Positions 18,804 to 26,373 of a DNA stretch of 64,000 bases are shown one piece after another. Source of the DNA: JAGVPT01 sp035505655 (GTDB lineage: Bacteria > Bacteroidota > Ignavibacteria > UBA10030 > UBA8401); the NCBI GenBank assembly GCA_035505655.1, contig DATJQP010000050.1:1-64000 (forward strand), written 5' to 3'. Position 1 is the stretch's first letter; the number at the start of each line of letters is the position of its first letter. Both the position numbers and the translations under genes were made by a program. Under the pieces are notes generated by a model. The model did not search any database. It was given only the letters and a program-made list of their open reading frames with translations, and had not been told where the DNA came from.

Positions 18804-18944
18804 TCACTCCGTCTGATCGCTCCTTCGAAGCCTCCTTTTCCTGTTTCGCCTGAATCTCTCCCTCTTCCATTCGATAAACCGGACCGCCTCCTTCACAGTG
18901 AGATCGGGGCGGTCGCCTCCCCGGAATTCCGTCCCCATTTTCAT
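18804..18944 (-). CDS. 46-residue basic mini-protein coupled to serA (hypothetical)
   Basis: A short reading frame whose ATG (18942-18944) overlaps the serA stop as ATGA, the classic sign of translational coupling. It encodes 46 residues beginning MKMGTEFRGGDRPDLTVKEA, and the last third is very basic (RERFRRNRKRRLRR). I do not recognise a family. Because it sits in a gap before a strong promoter and uses the serA ribosome traffic, it may be a real small gene, perhaps nucleic-acid binding. It could also be a chance open frame in GC-rich DNA. No separate ribosome site is needed or clearly present. Confidence 0.4.
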   Translation of the reverse strand: MKMGTEFRGGDRPDLTVKEAVRFIEWKRERFRRNRKRRLRRSDQTE

Positions 18945-20518
18945 AGCGTTACGACCTTTGCATCAAGAATCCCATCAACCGCCTTGATCTCGGCAAGCAT
19001 GTGCTCCGAAATCGGGCTGTCGACACTAACCACGGAAAGGGCCTTCTCACCGATACCAGTCCTGCCGAGTGCCAGACCGGCAATGTTGATCAGCCCGCTG
19101 GCGAGGATGGAGCCGACTCTCGCAAGCATCCCCGGCTTGTCGATGTTTGTGTAGAAGAGGAGGTGTCCTTCGGGGTTCACCTCGAAATAGAAGGCGTCGA
19201 TCCGAACAAAGCGCGGATGGGTAGTCCCGAACACCGTTCCGGCAAAAGAACGCTTTTCCTGATCGGTCGAGTATTCGACGGAGAGGAGGTTTGTGTAGTT
19301 GGCACCGTCCCGCTCCTTCGTCTCGCTGATCCTTATCCCCATGGACTGTGCCAGCAAAGGAGCGTTAATGTAGTTGACAGGCTGGCTCATTATTCGTGAG
19401 AAGAAACCTTTCAGGACGCCGGTCGTCAGGAGTTCAATGTGTTTCTGGAGGATCTCTCCGCGGGCTTCGATCGCAAGCTCGCGAAGCTTTCCCTTCATCA
19501 GCTGCGCCTGTACGCTCCCGAGCTTTTCCGCCAGGAGAAGGTACGGCTTGATCTCCTCGGGAATTCCGGACTGGAGCGCGACGGCGTTGACGGCCCCCGA
19601 GATCCCCCGGTCGTGAAGGGCATCGGCGATCTGTTCCGCAATCTGGATCGCGACTTTTTCCTGTGCTTCCTCCGTCGACGCGCCGAGATGCGGCGTCGCA
19701 ATGAGGTGCGGGTGCTGAAGGAGAGGATTCGACGAGGGCGGCTCGGTGACAAAGACGTCGATCGCCGCTCCGGCGACCTGCCCGCTGTTGAGCGCGTCGA
19801 GGAGAGCCTTCTCGTCGATGATGCCGCCCCGTGCACAGTTGATCACGCGGACTCCCTTCTTGCATTGCGCAAAGGTCTTTTCGTTGAGGATTCCCCTCGT
19901 CTCATCCGTGAGAGGAGTGTGGACTGAGATGAAATCCGACCGGCGGAAAATCTCCTCGAGGGGGACGAGCTCGATATCGATCTTCGCGGCAACATCGTTT
20001 GCGAGGACCGGGTCGAAGCCGATGACCATCATGCCGAACGCCTTGCACCGAACCGCGACCTCCTTCCCGATCTTCCCCACACCGATAATCCCGAGGGTCT
20101 TCCCGAAGAGCTCCGTCCCCATGAACTTCTTCCGCTCCCATTTTCCGTTGAGGAGACTCATGTTCGCCTGGGGGATGTTCCGCGACATGGAGAGGAGCAT
20201 CGACACGGTGTGCTCGGCGGTGGAGATGGTGTTCCCGCCGGGTGTATTCATGACAATGATACCGCGCCGCGAGGCCGCCTCGACGTTGATGTTGTCCACT
20301 CCCGCGCCTGCCCTCCCGATGACCTTCATGGACTTGGCTTCTTCGATGATGTCCGGCGTCACTTTCGTGCCGCTGCGCACGATGAGCGCCGCATATTCCG
20401 GAATGATTTTCTTGATTTCTTCGGGCGCAATACCCGGCTTTGCATCGACCTGAAATCCTTCCCGCGTCAGGATATCGACACAGCTCTGCTCGATGGGATC
20501 GCTGATGAGTATTTTCAT
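18941..20518 (-). CDS. serA: D-3-phosphoglycerate dehydrogenase
   Basis: A 525-residue long-form PGDH, the first enzyme of phosphorylated serine synthesis (3-phosphoglycerate to 3-phosphohydroxypyruvate, NAD-linked). The substrate domain opens MKILISDPIEQSCVDIL. The Rossmann motif is GIIGVGKIGKEVA (near residue 140). The catalytic block NCARGGIIDE and the PHLGASTEEAQ histidine region are present. The intervening domain and a C-terminal ACT domain (IDKPGMLARVGSILASGLINIAGLALGR) fit serine-feedback regulation as in type-I enzymes. It lies 123 bp after a class-V aminotransferase on the same strand, which likely supplies the next step. Confidence 0.95.
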   Translation of the reverse strand: MKILISDPIEQSCVDILTREGFQVDAKPGIAPEEIKKIIPEYAALIVRSGTKVTPDIIEEAKSMKVIGRAGAGVDNINVEAASRRGIIVMNTPGGNTISTAEHTVSMLLSMSRNIPQANMSLLNGKWERKKFMGTELFGKTLGIIGVGKIGKEVAVRCKAFGMMVIGFDPVLANDVAAKIDIELVPLEEIFRRSDFISVHTPLTDETRGILNEKTFAQCKKGVRVINCARGGIIDEKALLDALNSGQVAGAAIDVFVTEPPSSNPLLQHPHLIATPHLGASTEEAQEKVAIQIAEQIADALHDRGISGAVNAVALQSGIPEEIKPYLLLAEKLGSVQAQLMKGKLRELAIEARGEILQKHIELLTTGVLKGFFSRIMSQPVNYINAPLLAQSMGIRISETKERDGANYTNLLSVEYSTDQEKRSFAGTVFGTTHPRFVRIDAFYFEVNPEGHLLFYTNIDKPGMLARVGSILASGLINIAGLALGRTGIGEKALSVVSVDSPISEHMLAEIKAVDGILDAKVVTL

Positions 20519-20565
20519 GGGAGTGCTTTCGATGGTGAGATGCGATGTGAATTATTCCCGGCCGT

Positions 20566-20589
20566 CGTCCCGTTCGGGCGAACGGGACG
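20566..20589. other. Perfect 11-bp inverted repeat between the aminotransferase gene and serA
   Basis: CGTCCCGTTCG / CGAACGGGACG with a 2-nt centre; as RNA it would form a 9-bp stem with a 6-nt loop. It lies 47 bp upstream of the serA ATG and has no T-run. It could be an mRNA processing or stability element, or a dyad operator. No further evidence. Confidence 0.45.
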
Positions 20590-20641
20590 GGCGACAGGGT
20601 TACAGCAGACAACGATGTGAGGTACTTCTTTGAAACCGAGC

Positions 20642-21775
20642 TTATTGTGCAAACGACTTCAGCACGGCCTGGACTCCCGCGCCGAGCTCGAACTTGTAAC
20701 CGCATTCCTTCAACGTGAGCTCGAGCGCGGTCATCATCGTCACCATGTCGAGCTCATCGTAATAGCCGAGATGCGAAATACGGAAGATCTTCCCGGCGTA
20801 GTCGTCCTGCCCACCGGCGATCGTGATCCCGTACTTCGACTTCAGCGTCTTGTTGAAGACCTTCCAGTCCATTCCCTCCGGCAGCCAGACCGGCGTTACC
20901 GCAAACGAGGGGGAATCCGAAAAGAGCCGGAGTCCGAGCGCGGCGACGCCGGCGCGGATCGCCGTCGCGAGCCGCTCATGGCGCTTCCAGATATTCTCGA
21001 TCCCCTCGGCCCGGAGCATCGCCAGCGCCGCGTCGACACCGACGACGAGCGAGACCGCCGGAGTCCACGGGGTGTCGTTCTTCTCGTACGACTTCAGCGC
21101 TTTGCGCAGGTCGAAGTAGAACTTCGGCAGCTTCGACGTCTCCATCGCCGCGATCGCGCGCTTGCTGACGGCGACGAACGCGAGCCCCGGCGGAATCATG
21201 AGCCCCTTCTGGGAGCCGGTGACGCAGACGTCAAGCCCCCACTCGTCGAACCGCAGCTCGTGAGCGCCGACCGCCGTAATCCCGTCCACGCAGACAAGAG
21301 CCTGCGAGTTCTCCCGGATGAGTTTCGACAACCCTTTGACGTCCGTCGCGGTGCCCGTCGAGGTCTCGCTGTGCGTCAGGTAGACCGCTTTCGTCTCCGG
21401 GTGCGCCTTCAGCGCGTCGAGGATCTGCTGCGGCGTGGGACCTTTCCCCCACTCGTTCTTGATCTCGATGACGTTGAGCCCGTACGCCTTCGGCATCTTC
21501 ACCCACCGCTCGCCGAACTTCCCGCCGTTAACGGAAACGATCGTATCGCCAGGAGAGAAGAGGCTTACGAATGTCGATTCAACGCCGCCGGTGCCGGAGC
21601 TTGTGAGCGTAAGAACCGGTTGTTCGGTCTGGAAAAGATACTTGAGATTCTGGTTGACCCGCGTGAGGACTTCGTTGAATTCGGGGTTGCGGTGGTGGAT
21701 GATCGGCTCCGCCATCGTCAGCATGACATGCTCGGGGACCGGGGTCGGTCCGGGGGTGAATAATCTCTTTTTCAT
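20642..21775 (-). CDS. Class-V aminotransferase (serine-pyruvate/alanine-glyoxylate type), probable phosphoserine aminotransferase
   Basis: A 377-residue PLP enzyme of fold type I, class V. The opening KKRLFTPGPTPVPEHVML and the PLP-lysine block VTGSQKGLMIPPGLAFVAVS are those of the serine-pyruvate/alanine-glyoxylate family. It also carries SSGTGGVESTFVSLFSPGD (phosphate-binding cup) and CVDGITAVGAHELRFDEWGLD. In several lineages without a classical SerC, this family supplies the phosphoserine aminotransferase. Its position directly upstream of serA supports that role here (inference). Alternatives are serine-glyoxylate or alanine-glyoxylate exchange. The ribosome site before the ATG is weak. 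Confidence 0.85.
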   Translation of the reverse strand: MKKRLFTPGPTPVPEHVMLTMAEPIIHHRNPEFNEVLTRVNQNLKYLFQTEQPVLTLTSSGTGGVESTFVSLFSPGDTIVSVNGGKFGERWVKMPKAYGLNVIEIKNEWGKGPTPQQILDALKAHPETKAVYLTHSETSTGTATDVKGLSKLIRENSQALVCVDGITAVGAHELRFDEWGLDVCVTGSQKGLMIPPGLAFVAVSKRAIAAMETSKLPKFYFDLRKALKSYEKNDTPWTPAVSLVVGVDAALAMLRAEGIENIWKRHERLATAIRAGVAALGLRLFSDSPSFAVTPVWLPEGMDWKVFNKTLKSKYGITIAGGQDDYAGKIFRISHLGYYDELDMVTMMTALELTLKECGYKFELGAGVQAVLKSFAQ

Positions 21776-21850
21776 GGTGATCGCTTTCGGGCTGGATTGT
21801 CGTGGGGTTGCGGACTTTGGGTTGATCTGTGACTCAAAAATAATTCAAAT

Positions 21851-21906
21851 GAGGAAGAGAATCAAGAAAGAAGAGATACGATAAAAGAGAGAAGATAAAA
21901 GAGTGA
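21851..21906. repeat. Degenerate 7-bp-period purine array (AGANNNA units)
   Basis: Eight consecutive 7-bp units: GAGGAAG, AGAATCA, AGAAAGA, AGAGATA, CGATAAA, AGAGAGA, AGATAAA, AGAGTGA. They lie 76 bp upstream of the class-V aminotransferase start. The unit resembles that of the ssb-NHL gap array. A promoter for the aminotransferase should be near here, but no good -35/-10 pair is visible. Confidence 0.7.
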
Positions 21907-22011
21907 AACGCCGAGGGTGTTGGAGCACACCCATGCGAAGCCAGAGGGGAACGGCGGCCAGGTGTTGGTGGGGGTAAGACAATGGGACCAACCTCGTCCG
22001 CTGCGGCAGAA

Positions 22012-22129
22012 GATCAAAAATCACAGAGCAAATAGCAAAAATACAGATGAAAGACCAAAGATCGATGGTGTCGGACCATCTTTGAGTTTTACTCTGTATT
22101 TTTGCTCTTTCCTTTTTGCTTTTTGATGT
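22012..22129. repeat. Heptamer-built long imperfect inverted repeat downstream of engB
   Basis: Left arm units (22012-22067): AGATCAA, AAATCAC, AGAGCAA, ATAGCAA, AAATACA, GATGAAA, GACCAAA, GATCGAT. Right arm units (22081-22129): TTTGAGT, TTTACTC, TGTATTT, TTGCTCT, TTCCTTT, TTGCTTT, TTGATGT. The arms are imperfect reverse complements and meet around GGT-GTCGG-ACC, so an RNA copy would form a hairpin of about 50 bp. It starts 2 bp past the engB stop and could end the large ribosomal block, with T-rich or A-rich flanks on either strand. Confidence 0.75.
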
Positions 22130-22131
22130 TC

Positions 22132-22776
22132 CTATGCGACCGCCGACGAGGCGTAGTGCTGATGGTGCTGGAGCTCGCGAAGCTCTTTGGCGGCGACATA
22201 CGAGTGAATGGATTCGAGGAGCTCGCACCGCCCGTCTCCGGTCACCGCAGAGAACGGAAGGACGCCGGAAAGGTGTTTGTATTTCCCGAGCGTCTCGCGG
22301 ACGGTCTTCATCTGAAGCTGGAGCTTGTTGAACGGAATCTTGTCCGCCTTCGTCAGGACGAGCGCGAACGGTACTTTATAGAAGTCGAGCCAGCCCATCA
22401 TCGTGTTGTCGAGCTCGGTCGGACCGAGGCGCGCATCGACGATCTGCACCCCGAGGGCGATCTGCTTTCGCTCATGGAAGAAGGTCTCGATGAGGGAGGT
22501 CCATCCCGCCTTCACCTGCTCCGCGACTTTGGCGTAGCCGTACCCGGGGAGGTCGATGAAGTACATCTCCTTGTTGACGAGGTAGTAGTTCAGCTCGCGG
22601 GTCTTCCCGGGGGTTGAGCTGATCCTCGCGAGGCCTTTCCGGTTGCAGAGCTTGTTGAGGAGGGACGACTTTCCGACGTTCGATCGGCCGATGAAAACGA
22701 TTTCGGGGAGGTTGTCTTTGGGGAGCTGCTTCAGGTTGGCGACGCCGACGACAAAATCAACAGTCACAATTTTCAT
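22132..22776 (-). CDS. engB: Ribosome biogenesis GTPase EngB/YsxC
   Basis: A GTPase of about 214 residues in the TrmE-Era-EngA-EngB group, needed for assembly of the large ribosomal subunit. The G motifs are clear: G1 GRSNVGKSS, G3 DLPGYG, G4 TKAD, and G5 SAVTGDG. The opening KIVTVDFVVGVANLKQLP matches the short family N-terminus. I use the ATG at 22774-22776, with AAGGA 8 bp upstream; ATGs at 22794 and 22839 would add unlike residues. It is the last gene of the long minus-strand information-processing block, 77 bp from rplQ, and is followed immediately by a heptamer-built inverted repeat. Confidence 0.93.
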   Translation of the reverse strand: MKIVTVDFVVGVANLKQLPKDNLPEIVFIGRSNVGKSSLLNKLCNRKGLARISSTPGKTRELNYYLVNKEMYFIDLPGYGYAKVAEQVKAGWTSLIETFFHERKQIALGVQIVDARLGPTELDNTMMGWLDFYKVPFALVLTKADKIPFNKLQLQMKTVRETLGKYKHLSGVLPFSAVTGDGRCELLESIHSYVAAKELRELQHHQHYASSAVA

Positions 22777-22853
22777 ACGTTCCGTCCTTGTCATGAGTGA
22801 CTTAGTCCTGCCCGGCGGTCCCTGATCTCCGCCGGGCACCCTGCGTTCGCCGC

Positions 22854-23390
22854 TCAGGGCTGAGCGGGGGAACCGGCAGCCGGTTCGGCCGCTGCCGTGG
22901 CGGGAGCCGCCGGGGCCGCGGCACCGGAGGTCTCCGTCTTCTTGCGGGGCGAGCGGCGTGCCCGCCTGGGTTTCGGGGCGGGCTTGCTTTCATCCTTGCC
23001 CGTGTTGTAGTCGACAAGCTCGAGGACCGCCACATCGGCGGCATCGCCGAACCGGCGGCCGAGTTTTACGACGCGGGTATACCCGCCGGGACGCTGTTCG
23101 ACCTTCGCGGCGATCTCACCAAAGAGGATCTTCACGACGGCCTTGTCGTGGATGAACTTCCCCACTTCACGGCGTGCGTGGACATCCTTGGGGGCCCCGC
23201 CCGCTTCCCTCGCGACGGCGCGCTTCGCCCGGGTGATAATCTTCTCCACGACCATGCGCGTCTCTTTCGCTTTCGCGAGCGTCGTGCGGATTTTCTTGTG
23301 ACGGAGCAGCGAGGTGGAAAGCGACGAGAGCAACGCTCTCCGGTGGCTCGCCGTTCGTTTGAGTTTACGTCCCGATCTGCCGTGAATCAT
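22854..23390 (-). CDS. rplQ: 50S ribosomal protein L17 with Ala/Pro-rich C-terminal extension
   Basis: A 178-residue L17. The first 115 residues or so are the conserved core (GRKLKRTASHRRALL near the N-terminus, GGYTRVVKLGRRFGDAADVAVLELVD near its end). The following 55-60 residues form a low-complexity tail: a basic patch (KPRRARRSPRKK) and then an Ala/Pro/Gly run. Standard L17 is about 120-130 residues, so the tail is an addition, probably disordered and surface exposed on the ribosome. It follows rpoA by 15 bp, the usual end of the alpha operon. Confidence 0.96.
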   Translation of the reverse strand: MIHGRSGRKLKRTASHRRALLSSLSTSLLRHKKIRTTLAKAKETRMVVEKIITRAKRAVAREAGGAPKDVHARREVGKFIHDKAVVKILFGEIAAKVEQRPGGYTRVVKLGRRFGDAADVAVLELVDYNTGKDESKPAPKPRRARRSPRKKTETSGAAAPAAPATAAAEPAAGSPAQP

Positions 23391-23405
23391 TCCTGTGCCC
23401 TTTGT

Positions 23406-24392
23406 CTATTCACTGTCCTTGAGATACTTGTCGACGTCCATGCCGAACGTCAGCCCTTCCTCTTCGATGATCGCCGAAAGCTCGGCGAGCGACTTCCGGC
23501 CAAAGTTCCTGAACTTCAGGAGCTCGGACTCCTCGCGACGGACGAGATCCGCGATCGTCTTGATGTCCGCCGCCCGGAGGCAATTGTGCGAACGGACCGA
23601 GAGCTCGAGGTCGTCGACGCTCGTCTTCAGCACCTTCCTGATCCGCGCCACTTCGGCGTCCTCTTCCACTTCCTCTTTCTCCGCCTCGGGCTCCGTGTCG
23701 AAGCTCGTGAAGAGCTGGATGTGCTCGCGGAGAACCTTGCCGGCATACGTGAGCGCCTCCTCGGGGGCGACGGAGCCGTCCGTCTCGATCTCGAGGATAA
23801 GCTTCTCATAGTCTGTCTGCTGACCGACGCGCGTCGGCTCGACGAAGTACCGGACGTTCTTCACCGGGGTGAAGATCGAGTCGATCGCGATGACGCCGAG
23901 CGTCTGGTCGGGAAGCTTGTTCTCCTCGGAGGTGACATACCCTTTCCCGCGGCCGATCCTCAGCTCCATCTCGAAATCGGCGTCTTTATTGAGCGTCGCA
24001 ATGTGGTGCTCGGGGTTGAGGATCTCAACCTCGGCGCTTGCCTTCTGGATGTCGCCGGCAACGAGTTTCCCGGGGCCCTTGAGGTGGACCGTCACTTTCC
24101 CGACTTTCTTGTTCGTCGCCTTCAGCCGTACTTCCTTCAGGTTGAGGATCATGTCCGAGACGTCCTCGACAAGTCCCGGAAGCGTCGAGAACTCATGGAC
24201 GATCCCTTCGATGCGGATCGCCGTTACCGCGTAGCCCGGGAGCGACGAAAGGAGGACCCGGCGAAAGGCGTTTCCGATGGTGACTCCAAATCCCTTCTCC
24301 AGCGGCTGCACGACGAACCTTCCGAACGTTGTCGAATGACTACCTTCATCCAACACGATCCCTTCAGGCATTTGAAAGTTTACAAGACTCAT
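23406..24392 (-). CDS. rpoA: DNA-directed RNA polymerase alpha subunit
   Basis: A 328-residue alpha subunit, normal length. The N-terminal domain, which dimerises and holds beta and beta-prime, includes RFVVQPLEKGFGVTIGNAFRRVLLSSLPG. After an acidic linker (residues about 237-250, rich in Glu), the C-terminal domain that touches UP elements and activators has the helix-hairpin-helix blocks SVRSHNCLRAADIKTIADLV and LLKFRNFGRKSLAEL. It sits between rpsD and rplQ, as in a standard alpha operon. Confidence 0.98.
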   Translation of the reverse strand: MSLVNFQMPEGIVLDEGSHSTTFGRFVVQPLEKGFGVTIGNAFRRVLLSSLPGYAVTAIRIEGIVHEFSTLPGLVEDVSDMILNLKEVRLKATNKKVGKVTVHLKGPGKLVAGDIQKASAEVEILNPEHHIATLNKDADFEMELRIGRGKGYVTSEENKLPDQTLGVIAIDSIFTPVKNVRYFVEPTRVGQQTDYEKLILEIETDGSVAPEEALTYAGKVLREHIQLFTSFDTEPEAEKEEVEEDAEVARIRKVLKTSVDDLELSVRSHNCLRAADIKTIADLVRREESELLKFRNFGRKSLAELSAIIEEEGLTFGMDVDKYLKDSE

Positions 24393-24435
24393 GAGGTTTA
24401 CTCGCTTTCACGCTTTAAATGTGGGAAAGAACAGA

Positions 24436-25065
24436 TTACTTGGAGTAGAGCTCGACGACGAGCTGCTCGTTCGCGGGGAGCGGAATGTCCGCGCGTTCCG
24501 GAATCTGAAGAAACGTCCCGTTGAGGTTCGCCTTGTCGAGGCTGAGCCACGGGAGCATGGAACTGTCTTTCATGCGTTTCATCGAGTTGTGGATCACTTC
24601 CAGCTTCTTGCTCCGCTCGTTCACGCTGATGACGTCCCCGGCCCTTAAGAGAACGGAGGGGATGTCGGTCGGCTTGTTGTTGACGGAGAAATGGCCGTGA
24701 AGGATGAGCTGGCGCGCTGTCTTCCGCGACGGCGCGAAGCCCATGCGATAAACAACGTTGTCGAAACGGCGCTCCAGGGTCTTGACGAGAATTTCACCCG
24801 TCTTTCCCGTCTGGCGGAGAGACTTCTCGAAGTAGTTCCGGAATTGTGTCTCCATGAGGCCGTAAAGGCGGCGGATTTTCTGCTTCTCTCTCAGCTGAAG
24901 GCCGTACTCCGAGACCTTCTGTCTGCGCGACTGTCCGTGCGGGCCCGGGGGAAAATTCCGGCGCTCCACGGGGCATTTCTCCGTGAAGCACTTCGTCCCT
25001 TTGAGGAAGAGCTTCTGGCGTTCGCGACGGCAGAGCCTGCAGCTGGCGTCAATGTATCGTGCCAT
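24436..25065 (-). CDS. rpsD: 30S ribosomal protein S4 (zinc-type)
   Basis: A 209-residue S4, a primary 16S rRNA binder that nucleates small-subunit assembly and often represses its own operon. The N-terminus carries four cysteines (C9-x2-C12, then C26 and C31) in the metal-binding arrangement of C+ S4 proteins. The S4 RNA-binding domain follows (LERRFDNVVYRMGFAPSRKTARQLILHGHF). It ends in the usual VELYSK. It lies between rpsK and rpoA. Confidence 0.97.
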   Translation of the reverse strand: MARYIDASCRLCRRERQKLFLKGTKCFTEKCPVERRNFPPGPHGQSRRQKVSEYGLQLREKQKIRRLYGLMETQFRNYFEKSLRQTGKTGEILVKTLERRFDNVVYRMGFAPSRKTARQLILHGHFSVNNKPTDIPSVLLRAGDVISVNERSKKLEVIHNSMKRMKDSSMLPWLSLDKANLNGTFLQIPERADIPLPANEQLVVELYSK

Positions 25066-25109
25066 TGATCAAACGTTCCTTTATAGTTGATGAAAGTACT
25101 TCCGACTCG

Positions 25110-25553
25110 TTAGACCCGGCGTCGTTTCGGCGGACGGCAGCCGTTGTGCGGGATCGGCGTGATGTCCCTGATGATCGAGACCTCGAGCCCCGCCGTCTGG
25201 AGCGACCGGATCGCCGCCTCGCGTCCGGAGCCGGGTCCCTTGACGAAGACCTCGACCTTCCGGAGCCCCATGTCGTAGGCCTCCTTCGCCGCCGCTTCCG
25301 CGGAGACCTGGGCGGCGTACGGCGTGTTCTTCCGCGATCCCTTGAATCCGTTCTTGCCGGCCGACGACCACGCGATGGTGTTGCCGTAGATATCCGTCAG
25401 CGTCACGATGACGTTGTTGAACGTCGCCTTGATGAAGGCCTTGCCGTTGACGTCGACGTGGATCTTTTTCTTTTTCTTGACTGCCGCGGGGGTCGCGGCG
25501 GCGGCCGATGCCGGCGCCGGTTTGCCCGCTGCGGGTGCCTGTTCCTTTGCCAC
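25110..25553 (-). CDS. rpsK: 30S ribosomal protein S11 with Ala-rich N-terminal extension
   Basis: A 147-residue S11, which helps shape the platform and the mRNA exit. The conserved core starts near residue 35 (GKAFIKATFNNVIVTLTD) and ends NGCRPPKRRRV. About 30 extra residues precede it: an Ala/Pro-rich run (APAAGKPAPASAAAATPAA) followed by KKKKK. Such extensions vary between lineages and are likely flexible. It lies 45 bp from rpoA-side rpsD and 43 bp from rpsM. Confidence 0.97.
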   Translation of the reverse strand: MAKEQAPAAGKPAPASAAAATPAAVKKKKKIHVDVNGKAFIKATFNNVIVTLTDIYGNTIAWSSAGKNGFKGSRKNTPYAAQVSAEAAAKEAYDMGLRKVEVFVKGPGSGREAAIRSLQTAGLEVSIIRDITPIPHNGCRPPKRRRV

Positions 25554-25595
25554 GAGTGCTCCTTTCGACCGGGGAACATCCCCGGAGATGATCCG

Positions 25596-25979
25596 TTACT
25601 TCTTTGCCAGGACTTTCTTCTTCCCGGCGACCGTCTTCCTCTTTCCCTTCCTCGTACGGGAATTCGTTCTCGTCCGCTGTCCCCGCACCGGCAAACCCTT
25701 CCGATGCCTCAGGCCGCGGTACGACCCGATATCCATGAGACGCTTGATGTTCATCTGCATCTCGCTCCGCATCGCTCCTTCGGTCTTGTAGTCCGCCTGG
25801 ATGATCGTGCGGATCTTCGACACCTCGTCGTCGTTGAGGTCGCCGATTTTCTTGTTGAGGTCGATCCCCGCTTTCGCGAGGATCTGCCGGGAAGTGGTGC
25901 GGCCGATGCCGTAGATATACGTCAGCCCGATCTCGGACCGTTTGTTCTTCGGCAAATCGACGCCTGCAATACGTGCCAC
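25596..25979 (-). CDS. rpsM: 30S ribosomal protein S13
   Basis: A 127-residue S13 of normal length, located in the head of the small subunit, where it contacts the large subunit and P-site tRNA. It begins MARIAGVDLPKNKRSEIGLTY, carries the helix-two-turn-helix region IGRTTSRQILAKAGID, and ends with the basic RGQRTRTNSRTRKGKRKTVAGKK tail that reaches toward tRNA. It follows rpmJ and precedes rpsK, the normal start of the alpha operon. Confidence 0.98.
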   Translation of the reverse strand: MARIAGVDLPKNKRSEIGLTYIYGIGRTTSRQILAKAGIDLNKKIGDLNDDEVSKIRTIIQADYKTEGAMRSEMQMNIKRLMDIGSYRGLRHRKGLPVRGQRTRTNSRTRKGKRKTVAGKKKVLAKK

Positions 25980-26012
25980 GTGATGGTCTCCTTGTTAAAC
26001 AGTCTGTTCGTC

Positions 26013-26126
26013 TTATCCCTGGCGCTGCTTGTGCTTCGGGTTCTTGCAGATGACCCGAACGACGCCTTTCCGGCGGATCACTTTGCAGTTCTCACACAGC
26101 CGCTTCACCGATGCCCGGACTTTCAT
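26013..26126 (-). CDS. rpmJ: 50S ribosomal protein L36 (zinc-type)
   Basis: A 37-residue L36, too short for many gene finders. It reads MKVRASVKRLCENCKVIRRK and ends CKNPKHKQRQG. The zinc ligands C11, C14, C27 and H32 of the C+ form are all present. It occupies the standard place between infA and rpsM. Ribosome site AGAAAGGA is just upstream of the ATG at 26124-26126. Confidence 0.97.
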   Translation of the reverse strand: MKVRASVKRLCENCKVIRRKGVVRVICKNPKHKQRQG

Positions 26127-26145
26127 GGATCGATCCTTTCTTCGC

Positions 26146-26364
26146 TCATTTGTAGCGGTAGGTGATGCGCCCCTTCGAGAGGTCGTACGGCGAGAGCTCC
26201 ACCGTCACCTTGTCACCAACCAGAATCTTGATGTAGTTCATGCGCATCTTCCCGGAGATATGCGCAAGGATTTCATGCCCGTTGTCGAGCTTCACCTTGA
26301 ACGTAGCGTTCGGCAGCGTCTCCGTGATCGTGCCGTCAACTTTGATTGCTCCTTGCTTTGCCAT
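26146..26364 (-). CDS. infA: Translation initiation factor IF-1
   Basis: A 72-residue OB-fold protein, exactly the usual length. It begins MAKQGAIKVDGTITETLPNA and carries the conserved NGHEILAHISGKMRMNYIKIL block and the LSPYDLSKGRITYRYK ending. IF-1 sits in the ribosomal A site during initiation and assists IF-2 and IF-3. It lies 9 bp after map and 19 bp before rpmJ. Confidence 0.98.
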   Translation of the reverse strand: MAKQGAIKVDGTITETLPNATFKVKLDNGHEILAHISGKMRMNYIKILVGDKVTVELSPYDLSKGRITYRYK

Positions 26365-26373
26365 CGTCTGCGC

